This document shows, in pieces, positions 7,119-13,640 of a stretch of DNA of 22,167 nt. Both the position numbers and the translations under genes were made by a program. The stretch spans positions 1-22,167 of the forward strand of contig URDR01000048.1 of NCBI GenBank assembly GCA_900546645.1. Reading direction: 5' to 3'. This DNA comes from an uncultured Bacteroides sp. GTDB lineage: Bacteria > Bacteroidota > Bacteroidia > Bacteroidales > Bacteroidaceae. Below the pieces are notes generated by a model. That model was not told the DNA's origin, did no database searches, and saw only the letters and a program-made list of their open reading frames with translations. Numbering within the stretch: the first letter of the stretch is position 1; each line of letters opens with the position of its first letter.

Positions 7119-7130
7119 GATATTAATATC
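7119..7130. repeat. 12-bp perfect palindrome upstream of the nitroreductase gene
   Basis: GATATTAATATC is fully self-complementary and ends 9 bases before the ATG at 7110. It is AT-rich, so it could be an operator or chance; no second copy was noticed. Confidence 0.3.
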
Positions 7131-7193
7131 CAACAATCTGTCAAGCTAAACAATACAATGAGTCTATCTTTTCCAGGTAAATATAATAAACAA

Positions 7194-7227
7194 TTTGAAC
7201 AACGAATAAAAAAAACACGTAACTTTG
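7194..7227 (+). promoter_or_regulatory. Promoter of the DUF4250 gene
   Basis: TTTG (7194-7197) and TAACTTTG (7220-7227) are 22 bases apart, close to the Bacteroides consensus. The predicted transcription start near 7233 gives a leader of about 25 nt before the ATG at 7258. This rules out the in-frame upstream ATG at 7225, which lies inside the -7 element. Confidence 0.65.
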
Positions 7228-7257
7228 CATCCGCAAAATAAAAAAGAAAGAAAAAAC

Positions 7258-7434
7258 ATGGAACTGCCTAAAGACCCGATGATGTTATTCAGCTTCATCA
7301 ACATGAAGCTACGAGATTTCTACCCTTCACTCGATGCATTATGCGAGGATTTGAATATAAATAAAAGCGACATAGTAAACCGCTTAAAAGAAGTAGGTTT
7401 TGAATATAATCAAGAACAAAACAAATTCTGGTAA
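7258..7434 (+). CDS. Small DUF4250 family protein
   Basis: A 58-residue cytoplasmic protein with no signal peptide or membrane segment. It starts MELPKDPMMLFSFINMKLRD, continues FYPSLDALCEDLNI, and ends GFEYNQEQNKFW. This strongly resembles the short DUF4250 family, whose members begin with a PxDPxMLLSxVNxKLRD-like block and end near FxYxxxxNxF; recognition is from memory. The predicted fold is mostly helical with a winged-helix-like KSDIVNRLKEVGFEY segment, but function is unknown. The start was moved to 7258 because the upstream ATG lies in the promoter. It is a single-gene unit, divergent from the nitroreductase gene and followed by a long hairpin. Confidence 0.82.
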   Translation: MELPKDPMMLFSFINMKLRDFYPSLDALCEDLNINKSDIVNRLKEVGFEYNQEQNKFW

Positions 7435-7529
7435 CACGCAGTTTACTGAAATCTGCTTCTCCAGACATACTCAATGCATCCATCTAGAAATATTCAGCCA
7501 ATACCCCTATTAAAGGGAGAGTAGCTAAA

Positions 7530-7587
7530 AATACAAAAGCCGACCGATTCGCAAGACTTTATACATGAATCAGTTGGCTTTTGTATT
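7530..7587 (+). terminator. Long hairpin downstream of the DUF4250 gene
   Basis: AATACAAAAGCC (7530-7541) pairs perfectly with GGCTTTTGTATT (7576-7587), and inside it GACCGATT (7542-7549) pairs with AATCAGTT (7568-7575) with one mismatch and one G-T. The stem is about 20 bp around an 18-nt loop. It starts 95 bases past the stop codon. The following sequence is AT-rich but lacks an uninterrupted T-run, so it may be a terminator or a 3' protection hairpin. Confidence 0.6.
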
Positions 7588-7610
7588 GTATTTACAAATT
7601 TTCCATCTTA

Positions 7611-7670
7611 AGATAAAGAAGAAGGCGACCTGCATTCTCCCTACGGGAAACAGGTCGCCTTTATCTTTTT
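7611..7670. terminator. Bidirectional terminator after fba
   Basis: AAGGCGACCTG (7622-7632) pairs with CAGGTCGCCTT (7651-7661), 11 bp of GC-rich stem. It extends through an AAGATA/TATCTT outer stem with a 6-nt bulge on the left. It lies about 33 bases past the fba stop codon (minus strand). The plus strand ends in TATCTTTTT, so it probably terminates from both sides of this convergent junction. Confidence 0.7.
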
Positions 7671-7694
7671 ATTTACTTGTCAAACAAGAAAATA

Positions 7695-8699
7695 TTACTG
7701 AGCCAGTTTGTTATCTGAACCCAAAACGTTCACGATTTTATGCTTGTACAGTTTTTCCATGTTATCGCGAGCCGGGCCCAAATATTTACGTGGGTCGAAT
7801 TCAGCCGGTTTTTCAGCGAATACCTTACGTACAGCAGCAGTCATAGCCAAACGAGAGTCTGAGTCGATGTTGATTTTGCAAACTGCAGACTTAGCAGCCT
7901 TACGCAATTCTTCTTCAGGAATACCGATAGCAGCTTCCAGTTTACCACCGAATTTGTTGATAGTATCAACTTCTTCCTGAGGAACTGAAGAAGATCCGTG
8001 AAGAACGATAGGGAATCCCGGAAGTTTTTCCATTACAGCGTCCAATACAGCAAATTCCAATGGAGGAGGAACCAAGCGGCCAGTAGCCGGGTCAACATGA
8101 CATTGTTCAGGTTTGAACTTGTAAGCACCGTGAGAAGTACCGATTGAGATAGCCAATGAGTCGCAACCTGTACGAGTAGCAAAGTCAATTACTTCTTCAG
8201 GGTTAGTATAAGTGTGATGTTCTGCAGATACTTCATCTTCAACACCAGCCAATACACCTAATTCTCCTTCTACAGTTACGTCAAACTGATGAGCGTATTC
8301 AACCACTTTCTTGGTCAAAGCTACGTTTTCTTCGTAAGGCAAGTGAGAACCGTCAATCATTACTGAAGAGAAACCTGAGTCGATACAGCTCTTGCAAGTT
8401 TCGAAAGTATCTCCGTGGTCAAGGTGAAGAACGATTTCAGGATGTTCGCATCCTAATTCTTTTGCATATTCTACAGCACCCTGAGCCATGTAACGCAACA
8501 ATGTAGCGTTAGCGTACTGACGAGCACCTTTAGAAACCTGAAGGATAACCGGAGATTTAGTTTCTACTGCAGCCTTGATGATAGCCTGCATCTGTTCCAT
8601 ATTGTTGAAGTTGAAAGCCGGAATAGCATAGCCGCCTTTGATTGCTCTGGCAAACATGTCTTTAGTGTTTACCAAACCTAAATCTTTGTAATTAACCAT
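7695..8699 (-). CDS. fba: Class II fructose-bisphosphate aldolase
   Basis: Zinc-dependent aldolase splitting fructose 1,6-bisphosphate into dihydroxyacetone phosphate and glyceraldehyde 3-phosphate, in glycolysis and gluconeogenesis. The 334 residues carry the class II landmarks: HLDHGDTFE (92-100, catalytic Asp94 and zinc ligand His95), VEGELG (143-148), GTSHG (187-191, zinc His190), LHGSS (233-237, zinc His234) and the phosphate-binding NIDSDSRLA (277-285). Start ATG 8699, about 40 bases after a -7 element. The codon choice looks regular, as in a highly expressed gene. It is a single-gene unit with its own promoter and terminator. A tagatose-bisphosphate role cannot be excluded, but length and motifs favour the fructose enzyme. 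Confidence 0.94.
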   Translation of the reverse strand: MVNYKDLGLVNTKDMFARAIKGGYAIPAFNFNNMEQMQAIIKAAVETKSPVILQVSKGARQYANATLLRYMAQGAVEYAKELGCEHPEIVLHLDHGDTFETCKSCIDSGFSSVMIDGSHLPYEENVALTKKVVEYAHQFDVTVEGELGVLAGVEDEVSAEHHTYTNPEEVIDFATRTGCDSLAISIGTSHGAYKFKPEQCHVDPATGRLVPPPLEFAVLDAVMEKLPGFPIVLHGSSSVPQEEVDTINKFGGKLEAAIGIPEEELRKAAKSAVCKINIDSDSRLAMTAAVRKVFAEKPAEFDPRKYLGPARDNMEKLYKHKIVNVLGSDNKLAQ

Positions 8700-8740
8700 T
8701 GTTGTAAAATTTATAATTGTTAGTGATTAAATTCCATCTG

Positions 8741-8748
8741 CAAAAATA
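8741..8748 (-). promoter_or_regulatory. -7 element of fba
   Basis: TATTTTTG on the minus strand (8748-8741) fits TAnnTTTG and would give a leader of about 35 nt. No -33 TTTG is found at the right spacing. Confidence 0.45.
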
Positions 8749-8867
8749 ACAATAAATGTTATATATAGACATCGGTTTCGGTGAAAAAGTTTGTTTTACT
8801 TCACTTTATTAACGTTCAAGGCTTCATCTTTGCCTGCTTAAGCCTACATCTCCCTTATTATTCAGCC

Positions 8868-10163
8868 TCAACGCTTCAGCCATTGTTCCGGATTCAGCTT
8901 TGCTGTTTCCTTACGCAACTGAAAGTGGAGAACCGTATTTCCTTCTTTGTCGGTATGCACCTCACCCAATACATCCCGTGTACTGACACGACTACCTTTC
9001 TTCACCCGCACCGAAGACAGATTACAATAAACAGAGATGTAACTTCCATGACGCACCAGCACATTGGTCAGTCCGTTGTACTGAAAAACTGCCGAAACTT
9101 CACCATCAAATATGGCACGGGCATATGCCCCCTGCTTTCCTTTTATATCGATGCCTTTATTGTCAAGCCTTACATTACGAAGCCCCTGCACCTGATACTG
9201 CCCATAATGACCCACAATAACATAAGCTCCGGTTATAGGAACCGGTAAAATGCCCTTGTTTTTTTCAAACGTACCTGAAAGCCTGCGGTCTTCCGAATCC
9301 ACTTTATAAGAATCCATTTTTCCCGCCTCTTTTGCCGGTGACTTTACTGCTGTTTCTGCCTTTTTATCCGCCTTGGCTGCCTTCCGGGCTTCTTCTGCTT
9401 TTCGCCGTGCCTCAGCTTCGGCACGTTTCCGGGCTTTTTCTATCTCCTGCTCGATCAGTTTATCAATTTGAGCATTCAGTTTATCAGCTGAACGGCGTTT
9501 CTTTGCAATCTCTTTCTGGATACTCTGCTGTTTTTTCTGCAAGGAGCCCAACAAGGCTTTACGTTCTTTCTCCTGTTCTTGCAGTTTGATTTTTTCAACC
9601 TCCCCCTGCTTCAACAGCTCTTCTTTTGCCTTCCAGCTTGACTGGAGCGAAGTCTTCTTACGCTGCACCTGCTCCTGCTTGCGCTGCAACTGTGCCCCTT
9701 GCATACGCTGATAGTCGGCATACTCACGCACATAGCGCAAGCGACGATACATCTGACTCAGGTTATCTGCAGAGAAAATGAACATCATTTTTTCCTGAAC
9801 CGACTTATTGCGATACATATAACGAACCGACTGTTCATATTTTTTCTTCTTGTCACGCAAGTCGCGCTGCAGCTTCTGCAGTTCAACCGACAACCGGTTT
9901 ATTTCCAGCTGAATGGAGCGTACATCTTTTTCAATTTGCCGGATATATTTCTGACGTTCGTCTATCTGTCCGGAGAGCAAAGCCAAATTATCTAATTGAC
10001 TTTTCACATCCTTACGAGTAGACTGCAACAATGATTCCGATTCCGAAATTTGCAGGTGAAGTTCCTTACGCTGTTTCTCCAGTTGACGAATTTTCGGAGT
10101 TGTCTGACCATAAAGTCCTAAAACCAGCAAGCTTATCCATATAATACCCAGCAAGCGTTTCAT
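8868..10163 (-). CDS. EnvC-like murein hydrolase activator (coiled coil plus degenerate LytM domain)
   Basis: Predicted periplasmic factor that activates cell-wall amidases during cell separation. It has 431 residues: signal peptide 1-20 (ending LVLGLYGQ), a long charged coiled coil from about 23 to 265, a Lys/Ala-rich linker, and a C-terminal M23/LytM domain at about 305-431. The LytM domain keeps the fold motifs but most zinc ligands are gone: the first His of HxGxD is Asn335 (NKGIDI, Asp339 kept), the His of YxHL is Asn381 (YCNL), and the first His of HxH is Val411 (VLHF, His413 kept). It therefore should not cleave peptidoglycan itself, the known condition of EnvC-type activators. Its ATG overlaps the DUF4292 stop (ATGA), implying translational coupling. 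It ends the dut operon. Confidence 0.9.
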   Translation of the reverse strand: MKRLLGIIWISLLVLGLYGQTTPKIRQLEKQRKELHLQISESESLLQSTRKDVKSQLDNLALLSGQIDERQKYIRQIEKDVRSIQLEINRLSVELQKLQRDLRDKKKKYEQSVRYMYRNKSVQEKMMFIFSADNLSQMYRRLRYVREYADYQRMQGAQLQRKQEQVQRKKTSLQSSWKAKEELLKQGEVEKIKLQEQEKERKALLGSLQKKQQSIQKEIAKKRRSADKLNAQIDKLIEQEIEKARKRAEAEARRKAEEARKAAKADKKAETAVKSPAKEAGKMDSYKVDSEDRRLSGTFEKNKGILPVPITGAYVIVGHYGQYQVQGLRNVRLDNKGIDIKGKQGAYARAIFDGEVSAVFQYNGLTNVLVRHGSYISVYCNLSSVRVKKGSRVSTRDVLGEVHTDKEGNTVLHFQLRKETAKLNPEQWLKR

Positions 10164-10999
10164 AACTTCAGTAACATTTTCAGAAGTTCGTGTAATTCTA
10201 TTTTCTTATATTTCGATGAGAGTTCAGTGCGCTCCTCCCAGTTTCCACCGGCAGAAATGCGTGACAGTTTCATATCCAAAGCAAACTTAACCCGTTCTCT
10301 ATTTCCAAGCGACACCTTCATATGCTGCGGAAAGGTCTTTCCCTCCAAATTACCAAAATCAGTATACAGCCAATCCATCGAATAATCTGTCCCCTTTAAC
10401 CCGATACTGGTCTGCTCCAGCCACCCCTCGCCTGCCGTAGTCCAGAACCGATAGGTCAAGGCCCTTCCCGACTTGGTTTCCAGAAGAGCCCGTCCGGCTG
10501 CGGGGGTAATATGAAAATGCACAGCATCAGTCACAGCCAGCTGGGGTTTTCCCGGCAGGAACAGTTCATTCAAGAACAAAGACTGCAGAATATGAAAATC
10601 CAGTTCCGTATTGGCCAGACTGCTCAAAGCCTCAAACGAAACCTCTACATACTGTTTATGCAAACGATCAACCAAAAGTACCCGTTCTGGTGTAATCTCC
10701 ATTCGTGCCATTTCAATTCCCAGTAAGGGAGCAACAGAGAGCTGGATTACCTTTCCTCGCTTAATACGCAGAGTACCATTAACATGCGGACTGCCTCCTT
10801 TATCCAACTGTAAATCCAGACCCACCTTTGCCGTCAATGCGTCCCACTTCGGAGTCCATTCTATCACCTTCTCCATATAATCAGCGCCAGTCAGTTCGCC
10901 AATCATAGGAGTCTGTACAGCGTGACGCGAAGAAGAACACGAAGCAACAACCGCCATCACAGCTGTCAGCATTATATAATATACAAGTCGTCTTACCAT
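10160..10999 (-). CDS. DUF4292 family lipoprotein, LolB-like
   Basis: A 279-residue lipoprotein: signal peptide with lipobox VVASC (Cys21) followed by SSSRH. The mature part has alternating beta strands such as HVNGTLRIKRGKVIQLSVAP, then LLGIEMARMEITPERVLLVD and KQYVEVSFEAL. This pattern resembles DUF4292 and the LolA/LolB half-barrel fold (from memory). A lipid-handling or lipoprotein-sorting role is inference. It lies 4 bp after the TPR gene and overlaps the EnvC-like gene by 4 bp (ATGA), so the three are translated together. In Bacteroidetes without an obvious LolB, this family is a candidate for such a role, but nothing here proves it. Confidence 0.82.
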   Translation of the reverse strand: MVRRLVYYIMLTAVMAVVASCSSSRHAVQTPMIGELTGADYMEKVIEWTPKWDALTAKVGLDLQLDKGGSPHVNGTLRIKRGKVIQLSVAPLLGIEMARMEITPERVLLVDRLHKQYVEVSFEALSSLANTELDFHILQSLFLNELFLPGKPQLAVTDAVHFHITPAAGRALLETKSGRALTYRFWTTAGEGWLEQTSIGLKGTDYSMDWLYTDFGNLEGKTFPQHMKVSLGNRERVKFALDMKLSRISAGGNWEERTELSSKYKKIELHELLKMLLKL

Positions 11000-11003
11000 C
11001 TGT

Positions 11004-12797
11004 TTATTCAGTTATATATTTTTTCAAGGCTATTTTCCGTTTCAAGCGTTTCAGTTCCTCTGCCGAACGAGGCGTTGAGCCACTGTCCGGACTCTCTTTT
11101 ATCCCTTCAGCTTTTTTCCATAGTTCAACCGCCTTCTCTTTTTCACCTAACTTATAATAGATGTCGCCACAATGCTCTACAATCACTTGACTGCTGTCTC
11201 CTCCATTCTTCATAGCCTGTTCAATATAAATACGTGCCTCCGTATAGCGTTCTTTCTCAAACAGAATCCAAGCATACGTATCTAAATAGGTATAGTTTTC
11301 AGGTTCAGCCTTGACAGTCCGGTAGCTCATTTCTTCCGCTTTATCCAAATGCTTTTTCTCAACCGAAAGATAATAAGCATAATTGTTTAACGTTCCGATA
11401 TTATTCGGATTATAAACCAGCGACGAGTCATAAGCGGCATAAGCCTCAGCCTGCATATGCTTTGCATGATAAATGTCACCTAAAATAGCATAAAAGTCAG
11501 AAACTATCTGCTTGTCACTTTTATCGTTTACCTGCTTCACTCCTTTCTGAAACACATCAAGTGCCTTATCTGTTTCTTCTTTCTGATAATAAGCAATACC
11601 TAAATAGTAATAAAACTCCATAGCTTCCGGATTATATTGAAGGGCCGGCAAAGCCACCTTAATCATTTCATCCAGATTATTTTCACTGATGGCATAGCTC
11701 AATAACTGCAAACGTGCCGGTTTATTCTCCGGGTCAAGCGAAAGCACTTGATGCAATACAGGTACAGATTCTTTTCCCATCTGTTTCGTTATCAGATATT
11801 GGGCATACAGCATGGCAAGATCGGCATTCTGCTGCGGATGCTTCAATATTTCATCAAACAGAGAGATAATCTGTGTACTATCCTTGGTGGTCTGTTCAGA
11901 CTGCACGATGAGCTGCCTCATTATCTCCATTTTCGTACCCGACTCTACATCGTCATTCAGCAAGATATCATTCAGCTGCACATGATAAAGACTGTCCTGA
12001 CCCGCCTTCTGATAATAAGAAGCCATAGAGACCAGCGCCGGAGCATAGCCGGGATCTTCTTTTAAAATGCGCTGATACGTATCATAAGCTTCCTGCAACC
12101 GGTCGTTGCTTAAATACACATCGCCCAGCATAATCTGATAACGCATGTCATAAGGGTATTCTTTGGACAGGCTTTCTATCTCCTGAAAAGCCTGTTCCTG
12201 ATTATTCATCAACAGATACATACGGAACTTCTCCATACTGATTTGTTCCGATTTACCGTCAAGTTCTTCCAGACGGTTCAGCGTCTTTACTACCTCCTCA
12301 TAGCTTTTCGTCTGGCTATAAAGTTCCACCAAAGCAATCAATGGTTCCAGACGGGAAGGAAACAGCCTTGCCATATCTTCATACGCTACAACAGCTTTCG
12401 GCAAATCGTGCTTCCGCTGATAATACGTAGCCAGCGTCTGCTTATACCAAAAGTTATCTTCATCCAAGCGCACCGCCTGTTTCAGAGCCTGTTCACTTTT
12501 ATCCTCTTGCCCCAGCGCCAGATAAAACTGCGAAATCTCATATAGCGTGGCTGCCGATTTGGGATATATCTCAAGACAATGCTTATACAGTTCAAAGGCT
12601 GCATCATATTCTCCTTTCTGCTTCAGACGGACAGCCTCCAGAAAAAAATAATCATACTTGCGGCGCTGCTCGTAAGTAAGCGGATCAACCATCGCTTCCG
12701 TTTTTGTACGCTTTGCCGACCGGGAAGACTTCCCGATAGTTCCGCACGATGCAAGCAAGGTTACCAAACACAATATAGACAATAAGACTTTCATCAT
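11004..12797 (-). CDS. Tetratricopeptide-repeat lipoprotein
   Basis: A 597-residue TPR protein: lipobox LLASC with Cys18, so membrane-anchored and facing the periplasm. From about residue 47 onward nearly the whole protein is TPR helices. Clear units include YDAAFELYKHCLEIYPKSAA, LPKAVVAYEDMARLFPSRLE, LQEAYDTYQRILKEDPGYAP, TDKALDVFQKGV and AYAAYDSSLVYNPNNIGTLN, roughly a dozen or more repeats. No catalytic domain is seen, so a scaffold role is likely. It lies 14 bp after dut and 4 bp before the DUF4292 gene. Its partners in the operon suggest envelope assembly or division. The C terminus is basic (KRLKRKIALKKYITE). Confidence 0.88.
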   Translation of the reverse strand: MMKVLLSILCLVTLLASCGTIGKSSRSAKRTKTEAMVDPLTYEQRRKYDYFFLEAVRLKQKGEYDAAFELYKHCLEIYPKSAATLYEISQFYLALGQEDKSEQALKQAVRLDEDNFWYKQTLATYYQRKHDLPKAVVAYEDMARLFPSRLEPLIALVELYSQTKSYEEVVKTLNRLEELDGKSEQISMEKFRMYLLMNNQEQAFQEIESLSKEYPYDMRYQIMLGDVYLSNDRLQEAYDTYQRILKEDPGYAPALVSMASYYQKAGQDSLYHVQLNDILLNDDVESGTKMEIMRQLIVQSEQTTKDSTQIISLFDEILKHPQQNADLAMLYAQYLITKQMGKESVPVLHQVLSLDPENKPARLQLLSYAISENNLDEMIKVALPALQYNPEAMEFYYYLGIAYYQKEETDKALDVFQKGVKQVNDKSDKQIVSDFYAILGDIYHAKHMQAEAYAAYDSSLVYNPNNIGTLNNYAYYLSVEKKHLDKAEEMSYRTVKAEPENYTYLDTYAWILFEKERYTEARIYIEQAMKNGGDSSQVIVEHCGDIYYKLGEKEKAVELWKKAEGIKESPDSGSTPRSAEELKRLKRKIALKKYITE

Positions 12798-12811
12798 CCG
12801 ATTCTGATTAA

Positions 12812-13246
12812 TTAAATGGTTCCTGTATGACCGAAGCCTCCGGCTCCACGTTCTGTTTCATCAAGAACTTCCACCTCATTCCATTCCGCCTGTTCATAAC
12901 GGGCAATAACCATCTGAGCAATCCTTTCTCCATCTTCTACCACAAAATCTTCAGAAGAAAGGTTCACCAAAATAATACCTATCTCGCCCCGGTAATCTGC
13001 ATCAATCGTACCCGGAGTATTCAGCAAGGTGATTCCCTTTTTCAATGCCAATCCACTGCGGGGACGCAGTTGAGCCTCATAGCCCGAAGGCAATGCAATC
13101 GAGAGTCCGGTGGGAACCAGACAACGCTGCAGGGGTTTCAACACAATAGGCTGTTCCAAATTGGCACGGATATCCATTCCTGCCGACTGCTCCGTAGCAT
13201 AGGCTGGCAACGGATGTTTTGACTTGTTTATAATCTGTACTTTCAT
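12812..13246 (-). CDS. dut: Deoxyuridine 5'-triphosphate nucleotidohydrolase (dUTPase)
   Basis: Trimeric dUTPase: hydrolyses dUTP to dUMP and pyrophosphate, keeping uracil out of DNA and supplying thymidylate synthesis. All five family motifs are present in the 144 residues: AGMDIRA (22-28), RPRSGLALKKGI (61-72), NTPGTIDADYRGEIG (76-90, catalytic Asp82), GERIAQMVI (106-114) and the P-loop-like RGAGGFGHTG (133-142). Start ATG 13246. It is the first gene of the operon that continues with the TPR lipoprotein, DUF4292 and EnvC-like genes, and it is divergent from dgt across a 367-bp gap. Confidence 0.96.
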   Translation of the reverse strand: MKVQIINKSKHPLPAYATEQSAGMDIRANLEQPIVLKPLQRCLVPTGLSIALPSGYEAQLRPRSGLALKKGITLLNTPGTIDADYRGEIGIILVNLSSEDFVVEDGERIAQMVIARYEQAEWNEVEVLDETERGAGGFGHTGTI

Positions 13247-13275
13247 TGACTTTCTTTTTTTATTGATTTAATTTG

Positions 13276-13283
13276 CGAAATTA
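13276..13283 (-). promoter_or_regulatory. Possible -7 element of the dut operon
   Basis: TAATTTCG on the minus strand differs from TAnnTTTG at one base and would give a leader of about 25 nt. No -33 element is seen. Confidence 0.3.
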
Positions 13284-13428
13284 AGCATTTCATGGGACTT
13301 ATACTTGTGTTTACCATTTTTTAAAGGCCGTCTGCTCTTTTTTTCTTGTTTTTTGCTTACAAAACAAACACTTAAAGCAGCACTTATCGCCCTAAATTAA
13401 AGATAAAGATACCCCCGTCCCAAAACGC

Positions 13429-13457
13429 TTAGGCGCCTAAAATGAAATGCCTAGGCA
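13429..13457. repeat. Paired perfect palindromes between dut and dgt
   Basis: TTAGGCGCCTAA (13429-13440) is a perfect 12-bp palindrome and TGCCTAGGCA (13448-13457) a perfect 10-bp palindrome; their centres are 18 bp apart and both contain AGGC/GCCT half-sites. A direct repeat AAACGCTTAG (13423-13432, 13467-13476) overlaps the first and follows the second. GC content is locally higher than in the flanking AT-rich sequence. Confidence 0.6.
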
Positions 13458-13608
13458 AGTTAAACCAAACGCTTAGACATTTCCAAAGCCTATCTTCCAT
13501 GCTTCAAATGATCTTCTGCCTCCTCGTCAAAGCCACATTCCCATTCATTTTTCACTTTTAATCTTGCCACTGTCTCACTTTTCAGGAGGATATTCCGAAG
13601 AATTTCCC

Positions 13609-13616
13609 TAAGTTTG
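13609..13616 (+). promoter_or_regulatory. -7 element of dgt
   Basis: TAAGTTTG matches TAnnTTTG and lies 25 bases before the ATG at 13641. It overlaps the TTG at 13614 that would otherwise be the longest-frame start, so that start is untenable. No clear -33 element. Confidence 0.55.
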
Positions 13617-13640
13617 CAAAAACAATACTTCTACACATCA

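Larger units (their letters stand above)
13247..13613. promoter_or_regulatory. Divergent dut/dgt control region
   Basis: This 367-bp gap separates the divergent genes dut and dgt. On the dut side there is only a weak -7 match, TAATTTCG (minus strand, 13283-13276). On the dgt side TAAGTTTG starts at 13609. Between them are a hairpin-forming segment (13332-13380: inner TTGTTTT/AAAACAA, outer CTGCT/AGCAG), two perfect palindromes (13429-13440 and 13448-13457), and a 10-bp direct repeat AAACGCTTAG at 13423 and 13467. Together these look regulatory, though no known operator is recognised. Confidence 0.45.

Noticed and set aside
8820..8867. Possible terminator after the EnvC-like gene (AGGCTT/AAGCCT)
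   Set aside because: Only 6 bp with a long loop and no T-run on the minus strand, so not called; partial readthrough into fba is possible.
13442..13561. 39-codon plus-strand frame in the dut-dgt gap
   Set aside because: It starts inside the palindromes and is antisense to the more protein-like minus-strand frame; no promoter precedes it.
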